DNA of 64,000 nucleotides from Papio anubis. Lineage: Eukaryota > Chordata > Mammalia > Primates > Cercopithecidae. The notes beneath the pieces are model-generated. The model did no database searches and had not been told where the DNA came from. It saw only the letters and a program-made list of their open reading frames with translations. Below, in pieces: positions 45,108-57,814 of the stretch (position 1 is the first letter of the stretch; each line of letters starts with the position of its first letter). Where the stretch lies: assembly GCF_008728515.1 (NCBI RefSeq), contig NC_044977.1, forward strand, positions 189,089,987 to 189,153,986, in the 5' to 3' direction. A program made the translations under genes and the position numbers.

Positions 45108-45811
45108 TGAAACCGACTTTGCAAAAATCATAACTGAGAAAACTATGACAGTGAACAATATCAGATCTAGCTGACCTCATCTTGCTTCTAACCTCTAAAC
45201 TGTCCTTGTCCATTCCTGGGCATAGGCCAAACTAGCTTTGGAAAGAAATTTAGTATATAGTTTATATAACGGCCCTTCCCAAAAGGCTAAACTGTTCTTG
45301 CAAAACAAATGAAAGGCCACCAGCCACCAAGTCAAGATGAGAGGAGCTGGAATTCTAAATATTACCAGCCATAATTCCAGAGGTCATAAGATTTGCAGCT
45401 TCCCCAGGTTCTCTTCGAGGTAACACTTGTGAACCTAAGATCGGCCTTTGGAGATGTCTTTTCAGGTTTTTGCATTTCTAACAACCAGATAGCCCCATCT
45501 GGACCTGCCAGTCAGTTCTATGGTCCCCACCCAGGAATTAACTCAGTAGAAGAGAATGGCTTCGACTCCCTATCATTTCATCCCCGAGCCCAGCAGTCAG
45601 CACTCCTGATTCACCGGCCCCCAACCCACCATATTATCCCTAAAAACTCTGATCCCTGAGTTTTCGGGGAGACTGATTTGAGTAATAATAAAACTCCAGT
45701 CTCCAGCACAGCCAGCTCTGAGTGAATTACTCTTTCTCTACTGCAATTCCCTGTCTTGATAAATCAGCTCTGTCTAGGCAGAGGGCAAGGTGAACCCCTT
45801 GGGCAGTTACA
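45108..45811 (+). mobile_element. ERV1-type solo LTR, inserted in L1M
   Basis: A 704-bp unit begins TGAAACC and ends TTACA, flanked by a perfect 4-bp duplication acat (45104-45107 and 45812-45815). A 4-bp duplication fits class I (gammaretrovirus-like) ERVs. AATAAA at 45687-45692 is followed by a U5-like end (tgaattactctttctctact, aaatcagctctgtctaggca). L1M antisense text continues on both sides. The family name is not certain. Confidence 0.82.
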
Positions 45812-47429
45812 ACATCTGGTCACTCTGAAAGGCAGTTTCTCTTGCCTTCTTTTATTTAGGTGTATCATAGTTTTCTGTTTCTTTTCATGCCTTGTAATTT
45901 TTTGTTAGAAACTGAACACTTTAGATAATATATTGTAGCAATTCGTGGTACTGCCAGGACTCTGGGGCTTCTCATTATTCTTTATTTGTTTATCTGTTGA
46001 GTGACTCCCTAGGTTTAGTTAAATCTAGCCTGTCAGCTCCATAGTGTTCAGCCTCTGATATTTGTGCTCAGGGAGATGGAACTTGGTCTATGTTCACATT
46101 CGCCCTCGGATAACAGTGGCACTTGCAGGACTCTTCGACTCTTTTCCTGACCATATCCAGCTGTTAATCTCTACTGACCTTCTAGCTGTTACTTGCCCAT
46201 TGAGAGTTCTATTGTTTTCATGAATGCCCTGAGGATAAATTCTTCCTCAAACCAGTCTGATCAACTTTCAGTTCCCTTGACAGAACAGTTTCTGAGGTAA
46301 AAGTCTGGTATTTGTCCTAACTCTAGAAGTGTTCCTCCCAGCTGCCCTATTCCCTGGCTCTCTCCTGCACAGTAGCTGGCTTACAGTCCAGGCTGTATCT
46401 TCACTAGACCCACGGATCTCCTCCCAACTTTCTAGTACTCCAACCTCTACTATCCGCAGAGTGGCCCTAAACTTCTCCACGTATCATTGCACCTAAAGTC
46501 AGTTTTAGGGAAGAGATTAGGCGTGATCTGTTATATGGCCGGCTGCTTCTCCAGGCAAAACCTCTGAGCTGGGGCTCTGGAAGTGGAGGTGGGGACAATG
46601 GCAAGCTCTTTTCCCAGTGACACGCCACTCTAGAAGCTGAGAGCTAAGGGGAAGGGGAAGAGATTCAATAGTCTGGGGTCCTCTAGGTTTGTCACTTTTA
46701 GTGTGAAACTAGCACCTCACTAGCAGAGGGCTTTTAGGGGGCTGCAGTATTTTAAGCATATCACACTCAAGGTAGAGTCTCAGATCCATGAGTGGAAATT
46801 GGGTGGAGCAATGGAGCCTCCACGCGATCACACCAACTTGGGATTTAAGCTCAGCAATGAGCAGCTGAAGGCAGAATGATAAATTCCTGCGTCTCCCTGG
46901 AAGAAGCTCTCTAGCTGGGAGCAAAAGGGAGAGGGGCTCTGTGTTCTTGGTTGCAGAACTCTCCACCTGGCTTAGCTTGGAGGGAAAAGGAAAAAAGCCA
47001 TCTTTGTTCAGCTGCCACAGACTCTCATCTTTCTTATGTTCATAGATGTTTCATCATTTGCTATTTACCCTTATGACCGTTTCCAGAGAGGCTTCAAAAG
47101 TTTGTTTTGTCTTTTAAAAAATAATTTTTGCAAGTTTTTTTGGAAAACAGGTCCCTGGAGCTTCTCACACTACTGTGCCAGAAATCAGTCTCCTCAAAGC
47201 ACTTGTGAATGGATATATTTCACAGTGTTCCGAAAGAAAAGTTAGAGATACCTCAGAAATGTACTTGAGTTTTATAATTTCATAAGTTATCCTAGACCCA
47301 GGCAAATTCCAGTTTGACTACTGGCCAGCAGTAATTGATTTACGTAACTAGGCTCAACGTGGGCAATTTGCATAATTTACAACAATAGAATAGAAAATAC
47401 TTGTTATCTAAGGAAGGACAAACCTCCTA

Positions 47430-47730
47430 CTGAGACAGCCAAGTAAAAAGGGGTGGCTGGAGAATCTCTGACCGGCCTGCGCACTGGGAGGATGACTGGA
47501 GCTCCAGAAGTTTGTGCTGGTCGCGCCTCTCCTGTTCGTATGTGACAACCTGGGATTCAATCTGTGAGGTGAGACACCTGCTAGCAGGACTCTATCTCAC
47601 TTTGCTGAGGGTTCCTGCTTCCCTTTTTTTTTTTTTACCCAAGAAACGCTGTCCTACTCACCCTACAATGTGTCCACATGCCTAAATTGTCCAGGTTGTG
47701 TGACAAGAACCTGGATTTTTCCTAAAACAC
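47430..47730 (+). mobile_element. Probable ERV1 LTR fragment
   Basis: Starts tgagacagccaagtaaaaag. It contains ctggagaatctctgaccggc and a U5-like stretch (tcctactcaccctacaatgt, cctaaattgtccaggttgtg, tgacaagaacctgga) after a T run. The ending and any target duplication are unclear. Confidence 0.45.
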
Positions 47731-48347
47731 TACCCTGTGAGTACAGAAGATGAAAAGGGCTGTCTTTCTTTCTCTTTGTAGGATTCAAATCCAATTAGTT
47801 CTTGACTAGTTATTTTAACTTGGGCTAGAAAAAGAAAGAAACCTCCAGATTTTATTTTAATCAGTAAATTCAGCCTTTTTTTCGGACTAAAATTTTTCTT
47901 CTCAGTTTTATTGAAAAGTAAGCAAAGTGAACAGGATTAAGTTTGCAACTTCCCTGTAGTTGAAATGCTAATCCTCAGTGAAATGTCTATGAAACAGAGG
48001 CCAAACCAGGTAATCTTCATATCAATTAGGATTAGTTGTAGTTGCATGTAAGAGGAAAACCAAAATAGCATTTACTTAAACTCTCAGGATTTATTCTTCT
48101 AGTATAAAAGAAGGTAAAGTGGGTAGCAGTGCTGACATGAATACTCCAAAAAAGTAATTAGGAACTCAGGCTTTTTCTGTCTCTCTGCATAAGGTCACTT
48201 CATGGTCCAATACAACTACCAGAGCTCTGCCTTCGTGTTTGTGTGTCACACAACAGAAATGAAGAAGCAGGAGGAGAGAGGATGTTCCTCTCAGCTGCGT
48301 CAACTCCCTTTTCTGTAAATACGGATACAGACAGGACAGGGACACAC
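47731..48347. other. Unassigned intergenic DNA
   Basis: No supported gene or named repeat between the two LTR-like units. Confidence 0.4.
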
Positions 48348-49037
48348 TGGGTAGAAGAGGGCAGTTCCCCGGCAAAGGCCCCACCCTCAAGCCTAGATAC
48401 CCGGAGCCCTAAATAAGAACAGGTATTTCTGTTTTCATGCCCGAACAGTTGCCTTTTGGCCTGCCACACCCGCTATCCTGCCCCTATATAAACTCCAAAC
48501 CTCAAGCTTCAGAGTAGACCAGCAGACCAGCAGACCAGTGATGGCAGAACAACGTGGCAGAGAAAGAGAGAAGAGGAGGAACATCTCGAGGCTGAGGGGA
48601 GTTCAGCTGGGGGCAGTTGGAGAAGAGTCCAGCGGCTGGTTGTCCTGACTCCAGGGGAAGATCACCTTCCCACTCCATCCCGGCTGCCGGCTCCCCACCC
48701 ACCTCACTGAGAGCCACCTCCACCACTCAGTACAACCTTGCAGTCATCCTTTGAGCCTGTGTGTGATCCGATTCTTCTGGGACACTGGGCAAGAGCTCAG
48801 GACACAGAAGGCTGTCACACTGGCCCTTTGCCCTTACGATAAGGCAGAGGGTCCATTGAGCTGATTAACGCTCAAGCCGTCTGCAGATGGCAAAGCTGAA
48901 AGAGCTTTGTAACACTGGGGTTGCGGCACCCAGCCCTAGACACTACAGCAGGGCCGAGAGCCCAAAGCACTTATCCTGGCCTCTGCACCTGCCCATCTGC
49001 ATGCTCCCCCTAGGTGTTTGAGCTGTGGGATGACACA
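48348..49037 (+). mobile_element. ERV1-like solo LTR with TATA box
   Basis: The order ggccccaccctcaagcctag, ttgccttttggcctgccaca, a TATATAAA box at 48485-48492, then ctgagagccacctccaccac, gtgtgatccgattcttctgg and aaggctgtcacactggccct matches a class I LTR as I remember it. A short 8-bp tandem (agaccagc, nearly three units) lies at 48515-48538, just after the likely start site. No internal retroviral sequence adjoins. Ends are approximate. Confidence 0.6.
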
Positions 49038-49189
49038 AACAGGTGAGTCGCACCCCTGGTGCACGACTTGTGAGAGGAAATCAGGGAACTCTCCTATTTC
49101 AATACCACAAAATTATTCTATGGACCAAATGCTTCCATTTTCATCTTATCGCTTAAAACACAGTCTCACAATCACACATAGCGTTAGAC

Positions 49190-49385
49190 ATCCAGGTTGT
49201 GGAGTCAGTCTCTGCACGCTCAAGCATTGTGACTTCATTTTTCTCAACTGTAAAATACAGCTGTCAAGAGAACCTTCCTCAAAGGATTGGTGCGGGTTAA
49301 GAGAATGCAGGACAATTGTTAAGGATTGTCCCTAGTATATAGTGACCATTCTGTAGGAGTTAGCTGTTATTACTCTCTACAACAG
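49190..49385 (+). repeat. MIR SINE fragment
   Basis: Landmarks in sense are ttgtggagtcagtctctgca, cttcatttttctcaactgta, aaaggattggtgcgggttaa and tagtgaccattctgtaggag. Confidence 0.65.
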
Positions 49386-49408
49386 CTTTCCTTGTTATTT
49401 TTAAAAAA

Positions 49409-49466
49409 GACTTCAACCAAAATAGATTTATTTTAAAGACTTCAACCAAAATAGATTTATCATTCT
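49409..49466. repeat. 29-bp tandem duplication
   Basis: The text gacttcaaccaaaatagatt begins at 49409 and again at 49438, with identical sequence across nearly two units. A recent slippage-type event. Confidence 0.95.
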
Positions 49467-50009
49467 ATTCTAAGCAGAATAAGATTATATGTCCTTCTGT
49501 ATGTCTAATAACATAGAGCCACACCATTGCTCTAAGGATATAACCAGGATTGTCCATGCAGGTTAGTGAGTCACCTCTCTAATAGGTGCACAGATATTTG
49601 TAGACACGGCTTTTATTTGCCTTGTAGTCAATGCCCAGGTCCCATGTAGCTCAACTGAGTCTGGACATGTGGCCTCACAAATAAATGCTACCAATGGTGA
49701 CAACTGGTCAACGTGCTTTGAACAGGGACAGTGTAGGAAAGCTTCCAGGTTATTGGTGGTAGAGGCTGGTTTTTCACTTGCTTTATAAAACAGGTCTCAG
49801 GCATTGGAGTCAACTTGATAATTGCTGAATAAATAGGGGCCTGTATTTCAGGCACTTTATTTAATTTGACCTTCCTGAGGAAAACAGACCGGCAGGGTTA
49901 AGATATAAACAATATTATATTATAACTCTCTGTCCCTCTGGTGAATTTTCTATTTCATAAAGTGATTTCAAGTTCTTCACATCCTCTGAAGAATCCAGTA
50001 AGGTCAGCA
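49467..50009. other. Unassigned intergenic DNA
   Basis: No supported gene or named repeat. Confidence 0.4.
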
Positions 50010-50150
50010 GAACAGGAGAAAGGATTGTTTTCCGTATTTTGCACACAAGGAAACAGACTCAGTTCCTACAGGAAGTCATATGAATTTCAACCACAGAGCC
50101 AAGACTAGAATCCAGGCCTTCTGACTGCAAGCTGGTTTCTATTCAGCTCC
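50010..50150 (-). repeat. MIR fragment, antisense
   Basis: Antisense landmarks are cacaaggaaacagactcagt, cacagagccaagactagaat and ccaggccttctgactgcaag. Confidence 0.6.
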
Positions 50151-50539
50151 ACCAGAAAGCAAATCAGCAGGGAGGCTGCTGAAGAGCTTCTGAGTTATCA
50201 GAAGGCTGAATTTGCTAGCAGCTTCTGGAACAGCAGTGACGACAGCAGGTGAGGCAGGGCAGCTGTTTTTATAAGGTTATAATTCTGTGTTAAGAGCTTC
50301 CATAGATCATCCTTCATTTACTCTCAAGGAGTCACTGAGATGCACCTTACTTTCATTTACATCTGAGGTCTTGCAGGGATGCAGTATCAGAGTAGTGAGA
50401 ACTGCCACCTGTGATTAGCAAAATGACTCCCTGGTGAGAACAATAATAAAGGGGGATAGAAAATGAAAGAGAGGCGAGCTTGTTCATTTTTTCATTCCTC
50501 TATGACTGCATACACCTGCAGTTCCGAGTTACGTATTAT

Positions 50540-51040
50540 GAACAGAAATGTGAATAATATCCAGGCTTGATACTGAGGAGTTTACAGTCTACTGGAGGAA
50601 AGCGAAAAGCATCAATAGTAAACATTATCTTAGAAAGTTCTGAAAGAAACACAATGAGAAAAAAGAAGGGGGAAATGCTGCTTCATGTTTGGAGTGGTTT
50701 GAACTAGGCCTTGAAATGTAGGAGCATTTACCACGGAAACAGGAGGCGTAAGGGCATAACGGACATGGATACAAGATGCCATCTGTCATGCTCAGGGAAT
50801 TTTAAGTAGTTCAATGTGGCTGGAACATATGGTATAGGGACTGGGGCTGGTTGGGTCAGACAGGGAGGTGGAGACAGGAGATGAAGCCTGCAAGGTATAA
50901 TGGGTACCTGATATCCACGTCAAAATGAAGGTCTGACAAATTTACACTTCAACTTACAGGTGCTAGAGAAGGGTTGAATCAGAGGAGTGACACGATCAGA
51001 TCAGTGTTAGAAACTTCTGGTGGTCAGGTGGAGGTTGAGA
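50540..51040 (+). repeat. Ancient unnamed mammalian repeat, diverged
   Basis: Recognisable phrases are gaggagtttacagtctactg, tggctggaacatatggtata and atcagaggagtgacacgatc, in the same order as in the element at 54530-55620. I know the type but not its name. Confidence 0.45.
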
Positions 51041-52027
51041 TGGGAAGGGTGGTGTAGGGTGGGCAGAAAAAGTAACTCAGCAAGAAAATGAACACTTTGC
51101 TCGTAGTGGGGCTTTTTTCTTTTTCCTTTTTTATATTTCCTTTCCCTTAAACTTGCTTCTATTCTTTCATGTATTTTTCCAGTAGTTTTCATGCACTCCG
51201 GAGATATTAGTACTATTTCCAGCCAGCCCAGGAGTTACCTCAAATGGCCAACCTGTGTATTCATGAGACACCACATTAGTTCCATGACACAGTCATTAAA
51301 AGTGATCCGAGGAGTCCTGGGGCACGCTGCAAAGTCCCTCAGGCACACGTGGGGAGGTTGCCGTGCTGCAGCCATGCCATGGAGCCACAGCACGTTCAGG
51401 CATGTCTTTGCCGTCAGGTCCATCACAGGCCAGTTTGCCTCAGATAACCTCACTGTGCTTTATAGACGAAATTCCAGGGTCTGGCTCTAAGCTTCCAAGT
51501 GTTAGTTAGCTGGATTAGACAGATACTGAGAATCAGTAGCCCAAGGATTCTTGACATTTCTTATAACAATAAGCCACAGGGAACGGCATCACTATTCAAA
51601 GTTTAACATTAAGAAGCTGAGCTTGGGGCAGCCCTAGGGAGAGTAAAGATTAGTTATCTGCTAAAAAAAAATAAAGGACGGAGGTTGTTCTAGCCAGCCT
51701 AGAAGGCACTGGTTCCAATGGCTCTATGGTCCTAAAGGAATCAATGTTCAGGCAGAGAAAAAAGGTCACTCAGTTTCTCTCTCTCTCTCTTTTTTCAGTG
51801 GTCCAAGCCAGAGAGAAATGGGCAGCGGTGATCCATTTCATATGAGGCAATGTCTTTTACATCTTTTGAAATAAATATGCTACAATTTCTTATTAATAGG
51901 TTTGCAATTCTTTTTTACTTACAAATGAAATAGTTGTTCCCCCTATATCCTTAAATCTACTTTGTCAAAAATTTATTTCCACCACATTCTTCCAAGTTTC
52001 TACCCAATGATCACATTTCGACTTGGG
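51041..52027. other. Unassigned intergenic DNA
   Basis: No supported gene. A short CT dinucleotide run sits at about 51777-51790. Complementary frames at 51191-51490 lack domain features. Confidence 0.4.
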
Positions 52028-52250
52028 TAGAAATAATAATAGCTAACACTTACATAGCATTTTCCAGGCATTATTATAAGTATTTATTATTAAGTTGCTT
52101 AATCCTCACATTAACCTAAAGAGGTAGGTCTTCATAGGAGGTGATGGGAAAACAGGAGAACAGAGAGGTTAAGTAATCTGCCAACATCACACATCTACAC
52201 ATGGCAAGGCTGGAATATAAAACCAGGAAGTCAGTCCTGCTTACCTCTTA
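52028..52250 (-). repeat. MIR SINE, antisense
   Basis: Landmarks are aataatagctaacacttaca, tagcattttccaggcattat, taatcctcacattaacctaa, agaggttaagtaatctgcca and atggcaaggctggaatataa. A clear antisense MIR. Confidence 0.85.
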
Positions 52251-53814
52251 GGGCACATCCCAGTCAAGAGTTTGTCCATGGCAAGTATAATAATTTGGTT
52301 GAAAATAAAAGTATCTCAAGGGCAATGTGTTCGCTTTTCATGGTCAAGCTCTTCTTCTTTTTTTGATAATTTAACAGAAAGAACTGGAAGCCATTTTCTA
52401 ATGGATTGGAGAACCTGCCAATTCAATACTACGATGCATTATACGTGAACTTGCGGTAACAGGCCTGTGTCCCTATCCTAGATGCTACATTTGACAAATG
52501 ATTTCACAGCCAGTGGTGATTTTAATGAATCCTATCTCACCTGTTTCTCATTCAAGCTTTTTTGCAAAAGATATCTGAGTGATTTATTCAAATGTCATTC
52601 ATTTTAAGATGGCTGCCTCATATGTCACCATGTCATTACAAAATGTGAAAAGCTCTCTTTTCACTTTAAATAGTTATAGGAGAAAACAGTAGCATTACAC
52701 AATATCTGTGTGATCACACAATGCAGAGCTTACCTGACAGTCGGGTAGGGCAAGCATCTATGTCTTAAGGTCCAAGCTTTCACACCCTCTAATTCTAGGA
52801 CTCTGGATTCTGAGTCATTATTTTCTTTTGGGCCAGAAAATTGGAATCATGGGACACAAAATATGTGAAATTACAAGGTAAAGAGGATCTTTTCACTTCC
52901 TCTCTCTCTACCCTGGAGTCCTGTACAGGTTGCTTTCTTGCCTAGTGACCCACATGTCAGGCCTGAAATACATGCCTTCACTTGTGATTGATGTGTTAGG
53001 CTATGGATAGCTGACGGAAGACATGAAGAAGGGAGCCTATTTGGGCATTGAAATCCTAGTTTCTTTTCTAGACTCCCTTAGAACTTGGAGGACACTGTCC
53101 TGGGCCACACCATCAACCTGCCAAAAATCAAGCTTTTGTAAATTATTCAAAAGGAAAAATAAATTGCTAGGTAACACTCGGAGTGTCTGATTTACAAATG
53201 TTACATAAAAACCAAGTCTTGCCACTTTTGCAAACCATAAATTGGGATATAAAATCAAGTATGACAGTACTCCCTCTGGCCTGCTGTCACTCCCAACCCC
53301 ACTCCCATCCACACACCTGCACTGGTCTCTCAGCCAACCTTCTCTCAGCTTTTCTCCTTCTGTCCCAATCTGAAGTATGCATGCCTTTGGCCATTTTTCC
53401 TCATCTGCCTTCTATCTGATATACCCTTCTGTCAACCTTCCCTAATTATAAAATTGTATACATAATTTTTGCACATAATTATTTGAAAATGTTTTCCTTT
53501 AACAAAATAGTAATTAAATTGGAATGATAAGTCATACAAATGGCTACATATTCAGGATGTAAAGGGTGGGAAAAAATAGGGGCAATTCACAGTGAAAACA
53601 CGCAACTGAGTGCTTTTAAATCTCATGGTTTGCCAAATCTCTAATCAGCCATGTGATATGCACAAGGTGTCCTAATCATGGCATTTTATTGGGATGGTGC
53701 TTTTATTAATCATACTATTTTATCTTGTCTGTCTCCTTTGCTAAAGTTTAGAAAAATCAAATACTTTCCCAACCTCTCTTGCAAATAAAGGTAGCCCTTG
53801 ACCCAGTTCTTTAA
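52251..53814. other. Unassigned intergenic DNA
   Basis: No exon, RNA gene or named repeat is supported. Confidence 0.45.
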
Positions 53815-54118
53815 AAAATATTTTTTTTGTTTTTAATTGACACATACTAATTGTACGTATTTATGAGAGAAAGTGCAATGTATCAATATATTTATACATT
53901 GTGTAATAATCAAATCAGGGAATTTATCATTTCTTTGTGATGAGAACATTCAAAATCCTCTTTTGTAGCCATTTAAAAATATACACATTTAAAAAAATAC
54001 TTACAATACACATGTTAAATATAACTACAATATTGTTAACCATAGTTGCCCTATTGTACAATACAACAGAAGAGCTTCTTCCTCCTATCCACCTGTATGA
54101 CCTAGTTCTAATCAAGAA
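53815..54118 (-). mobile_element. L1MA/L1MB-like 3' UTR fragment, antisense
   Basis: The text tttttaattgacacatacta, atacattgtgtaataatcaa, tgtgatgagaacattcaaaa and ttgttaaccatagttgccct follows the antisense 3' UTR of L1MA/L1MB elements closely. Confidence 0.75.
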
Positions 54119-54529
54119 AATGTAAAGAGAAATCTGATAGAAGATTCTCAGGGAGCTATTTGTCTCCCTGTTAAGAGAAGAGTACTGGAGGAAAAGCCTT
54201 TTGGTTCAGTAGGCTCCAGATGTTCCAGTAGGTAACCTCAAGGAGCATGGCACCAGGGAGTGACTGGCCTCAGCATACCTTCTGGCGCCAGGAGCAGAAG
54301 TGAGTTTGCCCACATTCTGCATTCATGATAAACAGTTTGCTGTTTGATCATACAGCCTCCAGTGGAATGCTGAGTTGGTCCCGACCCTCAGGCTTTCGGC
54401 TCCCAACACCACTGCTTCCTATTTCTGAAGAGGATTGTACGAAGACGTGATGGTGGGCGCTGTAGCAGCCACCTGGAAGCAAGGAGAAGAAGGTCAAGGG
54501 ACCCTGACAGAAGCACTTGATATCCTCCA

Positions 54530-55620
54530 GGTGCTGAAGTATTCATTCAACAACTAACTATTGGATGCTTATTACATTCCACGCACTGCACTAGTGCTAG
54601 GAATTCACATGTAAAAACAATGCCCCTGTTTTCAGGGAGCTTACATTTTGATAGGGAGCAAGCAATAAATATATAAATATATATCAGGTAGAGTTTAGAG
54701 CTATGGTTAAAATAATGAAGCAGGGCAAGACAGCTGAAGAGTGATGGGGTGATATTTTATATAGGTTTATACAGGAATATCTAACTGATAAAATCACATT
54801 TGAGAGACATAAAGAAAATGAGAGAGTAAATCATGCAGATATTGGAGAGGGGGGCAGAGTGCTCCAGGAAGAGGATACGGCATATGCAAAGGCCCTGAAG
54901 GAAGGCACGGCTCAGCATATTCAAGAAGTAGCAAGAAGACTAGAGTGGCAAGAACTGAGTGAACAACAGGGAAAATGAAGGGAATGAGATTAGAGAGTTC
55001 ACCAAGGTTCAGATCTTCTAGAAGCCTGGAAGCTATAGTAATGACTTTAGATTTTATTTTGAAAGACATAAGAAATTACTGGAAGATTTTGAGCAAGGGA
55101 GCAACATGCTATACAATTTTTTTTTTTTTTTTTTTTTTTTTGAGACAGGGTTAGGCTCCTGTTGCCCAGGCTGGAGTGGAATGGCACAGTCTCGGCTCAC
55201 TGCAACCTCTGCCTCCTGGGTTCAAGCGATTGTCCTGCCTCAGCCTCCCAAGTAGCTGGGATTACAGACACATGCCACCACGACTGGCTAATTTTTTGTA
55301 TTTAGTAGAGACAGGGTTTCACCATGTTGGTCAGGCTGGTATTGAACTCCTGATCTCAGGTGATCTACCCACTTCGGCCTTCCAAAGTGCTGGGATTACA
55401 GGTGTGAGCCACAGTGCCCAGCCTATGCTATAAAATTTTAACAGAACCTTTCTGGCTGCTGGATATAGAAAATGTTAAGTGAGAACAAGGAAGAAAACAG
55501 ACAAATAGGCTAGAAAAACGTTACGAAAAGAAGAGTTTCTGGACACAAGTGGAAGTGATGGAGGTAGGCAGAAAGGCTGGATTCTAGATATATTTTAAAG
55601 GTTAAACCAACAAGTTTTTT
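54530..55620 (+). repeat. Ancient unnamed mammalian repeat, interrupted by an Alu
   Basis: Phrases in order are attcattcaacaactaacta, tcagggagcttacattttga, agcaagcaataaatatataa, gatacggcatatgcaaaggc, gactttagattttattttga, ggaagattttgagcaaggga, then (after the Alu) ctttctggctgctggatata and gctggattctagatatattt. This is a long, well-preserved copy of an old family. The host text is duplicated at the Alu. Confidence 0.6.
55121..55424 (-). mobile_element. Alu SINE (AluSx-like), antisense
   Basis: A long T run precedes the antisense Alu body, which ends gtgagccacagtgcccagcc. The target duplication atgctata-c/a-aatttt lies at 55106-55120 and 55425-55439 with one mismatch. The ctcctgatctcaggtgatct text suggests AluSx. 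Confidence 0.95.
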
Positions 55621-56214
55621 GGAGGGATTTGATGCAAGGTATCAAGCCAGCAAGGGCCTATCTTCAGACTTCTTAATATATGAGAAAAATAAACGTCTGC
55701 TGTTTAAGCCACTATTAATGTGGTCTTCTCTTACTTGCAGCTGAAAGTATTCCGAATACAACTGGAAGCAAAGTATTATTTCTTTAAAGTGCTCTCTTTT
55801 TTTCCCACAGTCTTATGAGTTCAAACTAAATCACCAGAGTCTTGGATCATTACAAACTCTTGCACAAGGGGTTATCTACATAATTTACTTAATTATTAAA
55901 CTCCATTTAAAATACATTAGAATAAACAAATATTGAGGCCCAGAGAGCTTAAAAAAAAAAAAAAAACAAACAGAAAAACAAGGTTCATTTGCTTACTTGG
56001 ATTTTGCCAGAGAATTGCATGGGAGAAAAGAAGAGAAACCTGGTCCATAAAAAGAAGATAATTTAAAGCACTTCTTTTAGGTGAAAACAATCAGTGTGAA
56101 CTAATCTCATTGTTTCTGGTGAAAAGTATGGCAAGTCAGTTGCAAGACTGAGAAAGTCTGGCATATACTAAATGATTTTAAAAAAGAGACCCCTTTTGAA
56201 AGCTCTGGATAATA

Positions 56215-56440
56215 GCAGTGCCGTCTAGTAAAAATATAATGCTAGCCACACATATATTTTAAAATATTTTAGTAAGCATATTAAAACAACTTTTTAAACA
56301 GGTGAAATTAGCATTTGCTATTTAAACCAATATATTCAAATATTGTTTCACGTGAGCCCCTAGCCACATTTTAACTGTTCAGTAATCACATGTGGCTAAT
56401 GGCTATCACATTGAACCGTCCATCTTTAGAAGACCAAACA
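56215..56440. repeat. Probable non-autonomous DNA element
   Basis: The phrases gtctagtaaaaatataatgc, tagccacacatatattttaa, aggtgaaattagcatttgct and aatcacatgtggctaatggc follow a common mammalian element with inverted ends that I cannot name with confidence. Confidence 0.5.
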
Positions 56441-56579
56441 CAAAAAAAAACTCAAAGGAAAACTGTGGGGATAAAACATGAAGTTCTTTTAAGAACTCAA
56501 TAATTTTACCTCTGTTTCAACCCAAACACAGACCATTAAAATTTAGAGTAAGACTTGAGAAAGAATCCAGGACTTGGCA

Positions 56580-56690
56580 ATGGAAGAGAACATGGGCATA
56601 ATAATACTCACTGAGATTGATGTAAGGATTAAATGAGATGAGATGTATATTTTGATAAAAGAATGCTGTATGAATATGCCTTTATGAAAT
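56580..56690 (+). repeat. MIR fragment
   Basis: Readable as gcataataatactcactgag, ttgatgtaaggattaaatga and gatgagatgtatattttgat, the middle of a sense MIR. Confidence 0.55.
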
Positions 56691-57814
56691 AGCATTACTT
56701 CTTTATTTTATTAGAGTATCAGTCTGTGGTTAAATAAACACTTCAGATATTTGCAGGCAATTCTTTCCCCCAAATATCATTATGCTCTTTGCTTTCAAAA
56801 TCATTATACATTAGGAAACACTGATAAGAAACATACTTAAATACCCAGGAATAATCAGTTTGGAAAAAACTGGGGGCATTCTCTCCTAACATTCAAGAAA
56901 TATCTTTCTTTGCACACACGGAAAATCTACCAGAGAGTTTTTGACTATGGCTACAAATGTGTGGGAAAGAGAAATGCTGATGACTTTTCAAGGCTTTTCT
57001 GATTACAAATCTGATTTAAGGACACTGTATTCTGAAAGGTACAAGTACATATAAATAAATAAACATTTTTTTTCTCAGTAATGTCTGAGATTTCTGAATT
57101 TCTCTGTAATTACATTTAGCAGGGGAAAAGCCACCTCATCCACGCCTGTGCAGAGCAGCTCCCAGCAATCTGTCGGCTTTTCACAGCATAGTAACCCACG
57201 GATCGCTGTCTTAGCTCTTCAATAAATACTGTAGGCTGTGTGTGTGCTTACAGAACTTCACAGGTTTCCATGGATACATGAATTTTAGTGCTAAAGCACA
57301 TTTACTATCACTTTTCTTGTCACCAAGAATCCTGTAAATACCTGTGCTTTAAGATTTTGTGCAGAAATTTAGCATTTTGTAGAGGACAAGTCAGAATTAC
57401 CTTTTCCCAAATGCATTGTATGATTTTCCTGTAGGGCAAAATCCCCGAAATCATTGATATTTGTAGCCTGTTTTTGGTCATGCACTTTTATTTATTAGAC
57501 TAATAAAAGACAATAAAGGTTTAAGTACATTGTCAGTACCACTTTTAAATGACAGAAGTGTATATTATTTAAATGTTACAATTAATAAATAAGATAACTT
57601 GCTCTGAATTTAAAATGCAAAGAGAGAAATAGGAAATGCAGAAATAGGAATATGTTTATATTTAGCCACTTCTTCCTAAATATGGTGAAATTTAAAAATA
57701 ATTTTCAAGTGTATTTTTGTGTTATACCCATAGCTTAAATTTAATCTTTCTTATACATACTAAGCTTTTTGTATATTTAAAAGACCTTTTCACAAATCTA
57801 TGAATATGGCAGGC
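56691..57814. other. Unassigned AT-rich DNA
   Basis: No supported gene or named repeat. Confidence 0.4.

Larger units (their letters stand above)
41071..47195 (-). mobile_element. Near full-length ancient L1M, with nested Alu and ERV1 LTR
   Basis: The 3' end (aatagctttattgaaatata) is at 41071. The distal ORF2 region (cttttggctgttatgaaaga), the RT region (about 42400-42500, gaagccatttgggcctgggc) and the endonuclease region (about 43050-43560, tgttgttcaatttccacata) follow in antisense order. An ORF1 region and an old-type 5' UTR continue to about 47195 (gttcccttgacagaacagtt, gcagaactctccacctggct, gtttccagagaggcttcaaa). Without the two insertions the element would be about 5.1 kb. It is heavily mutated throughout. 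The 5' boundary is approximate. Confidence 0.82.
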
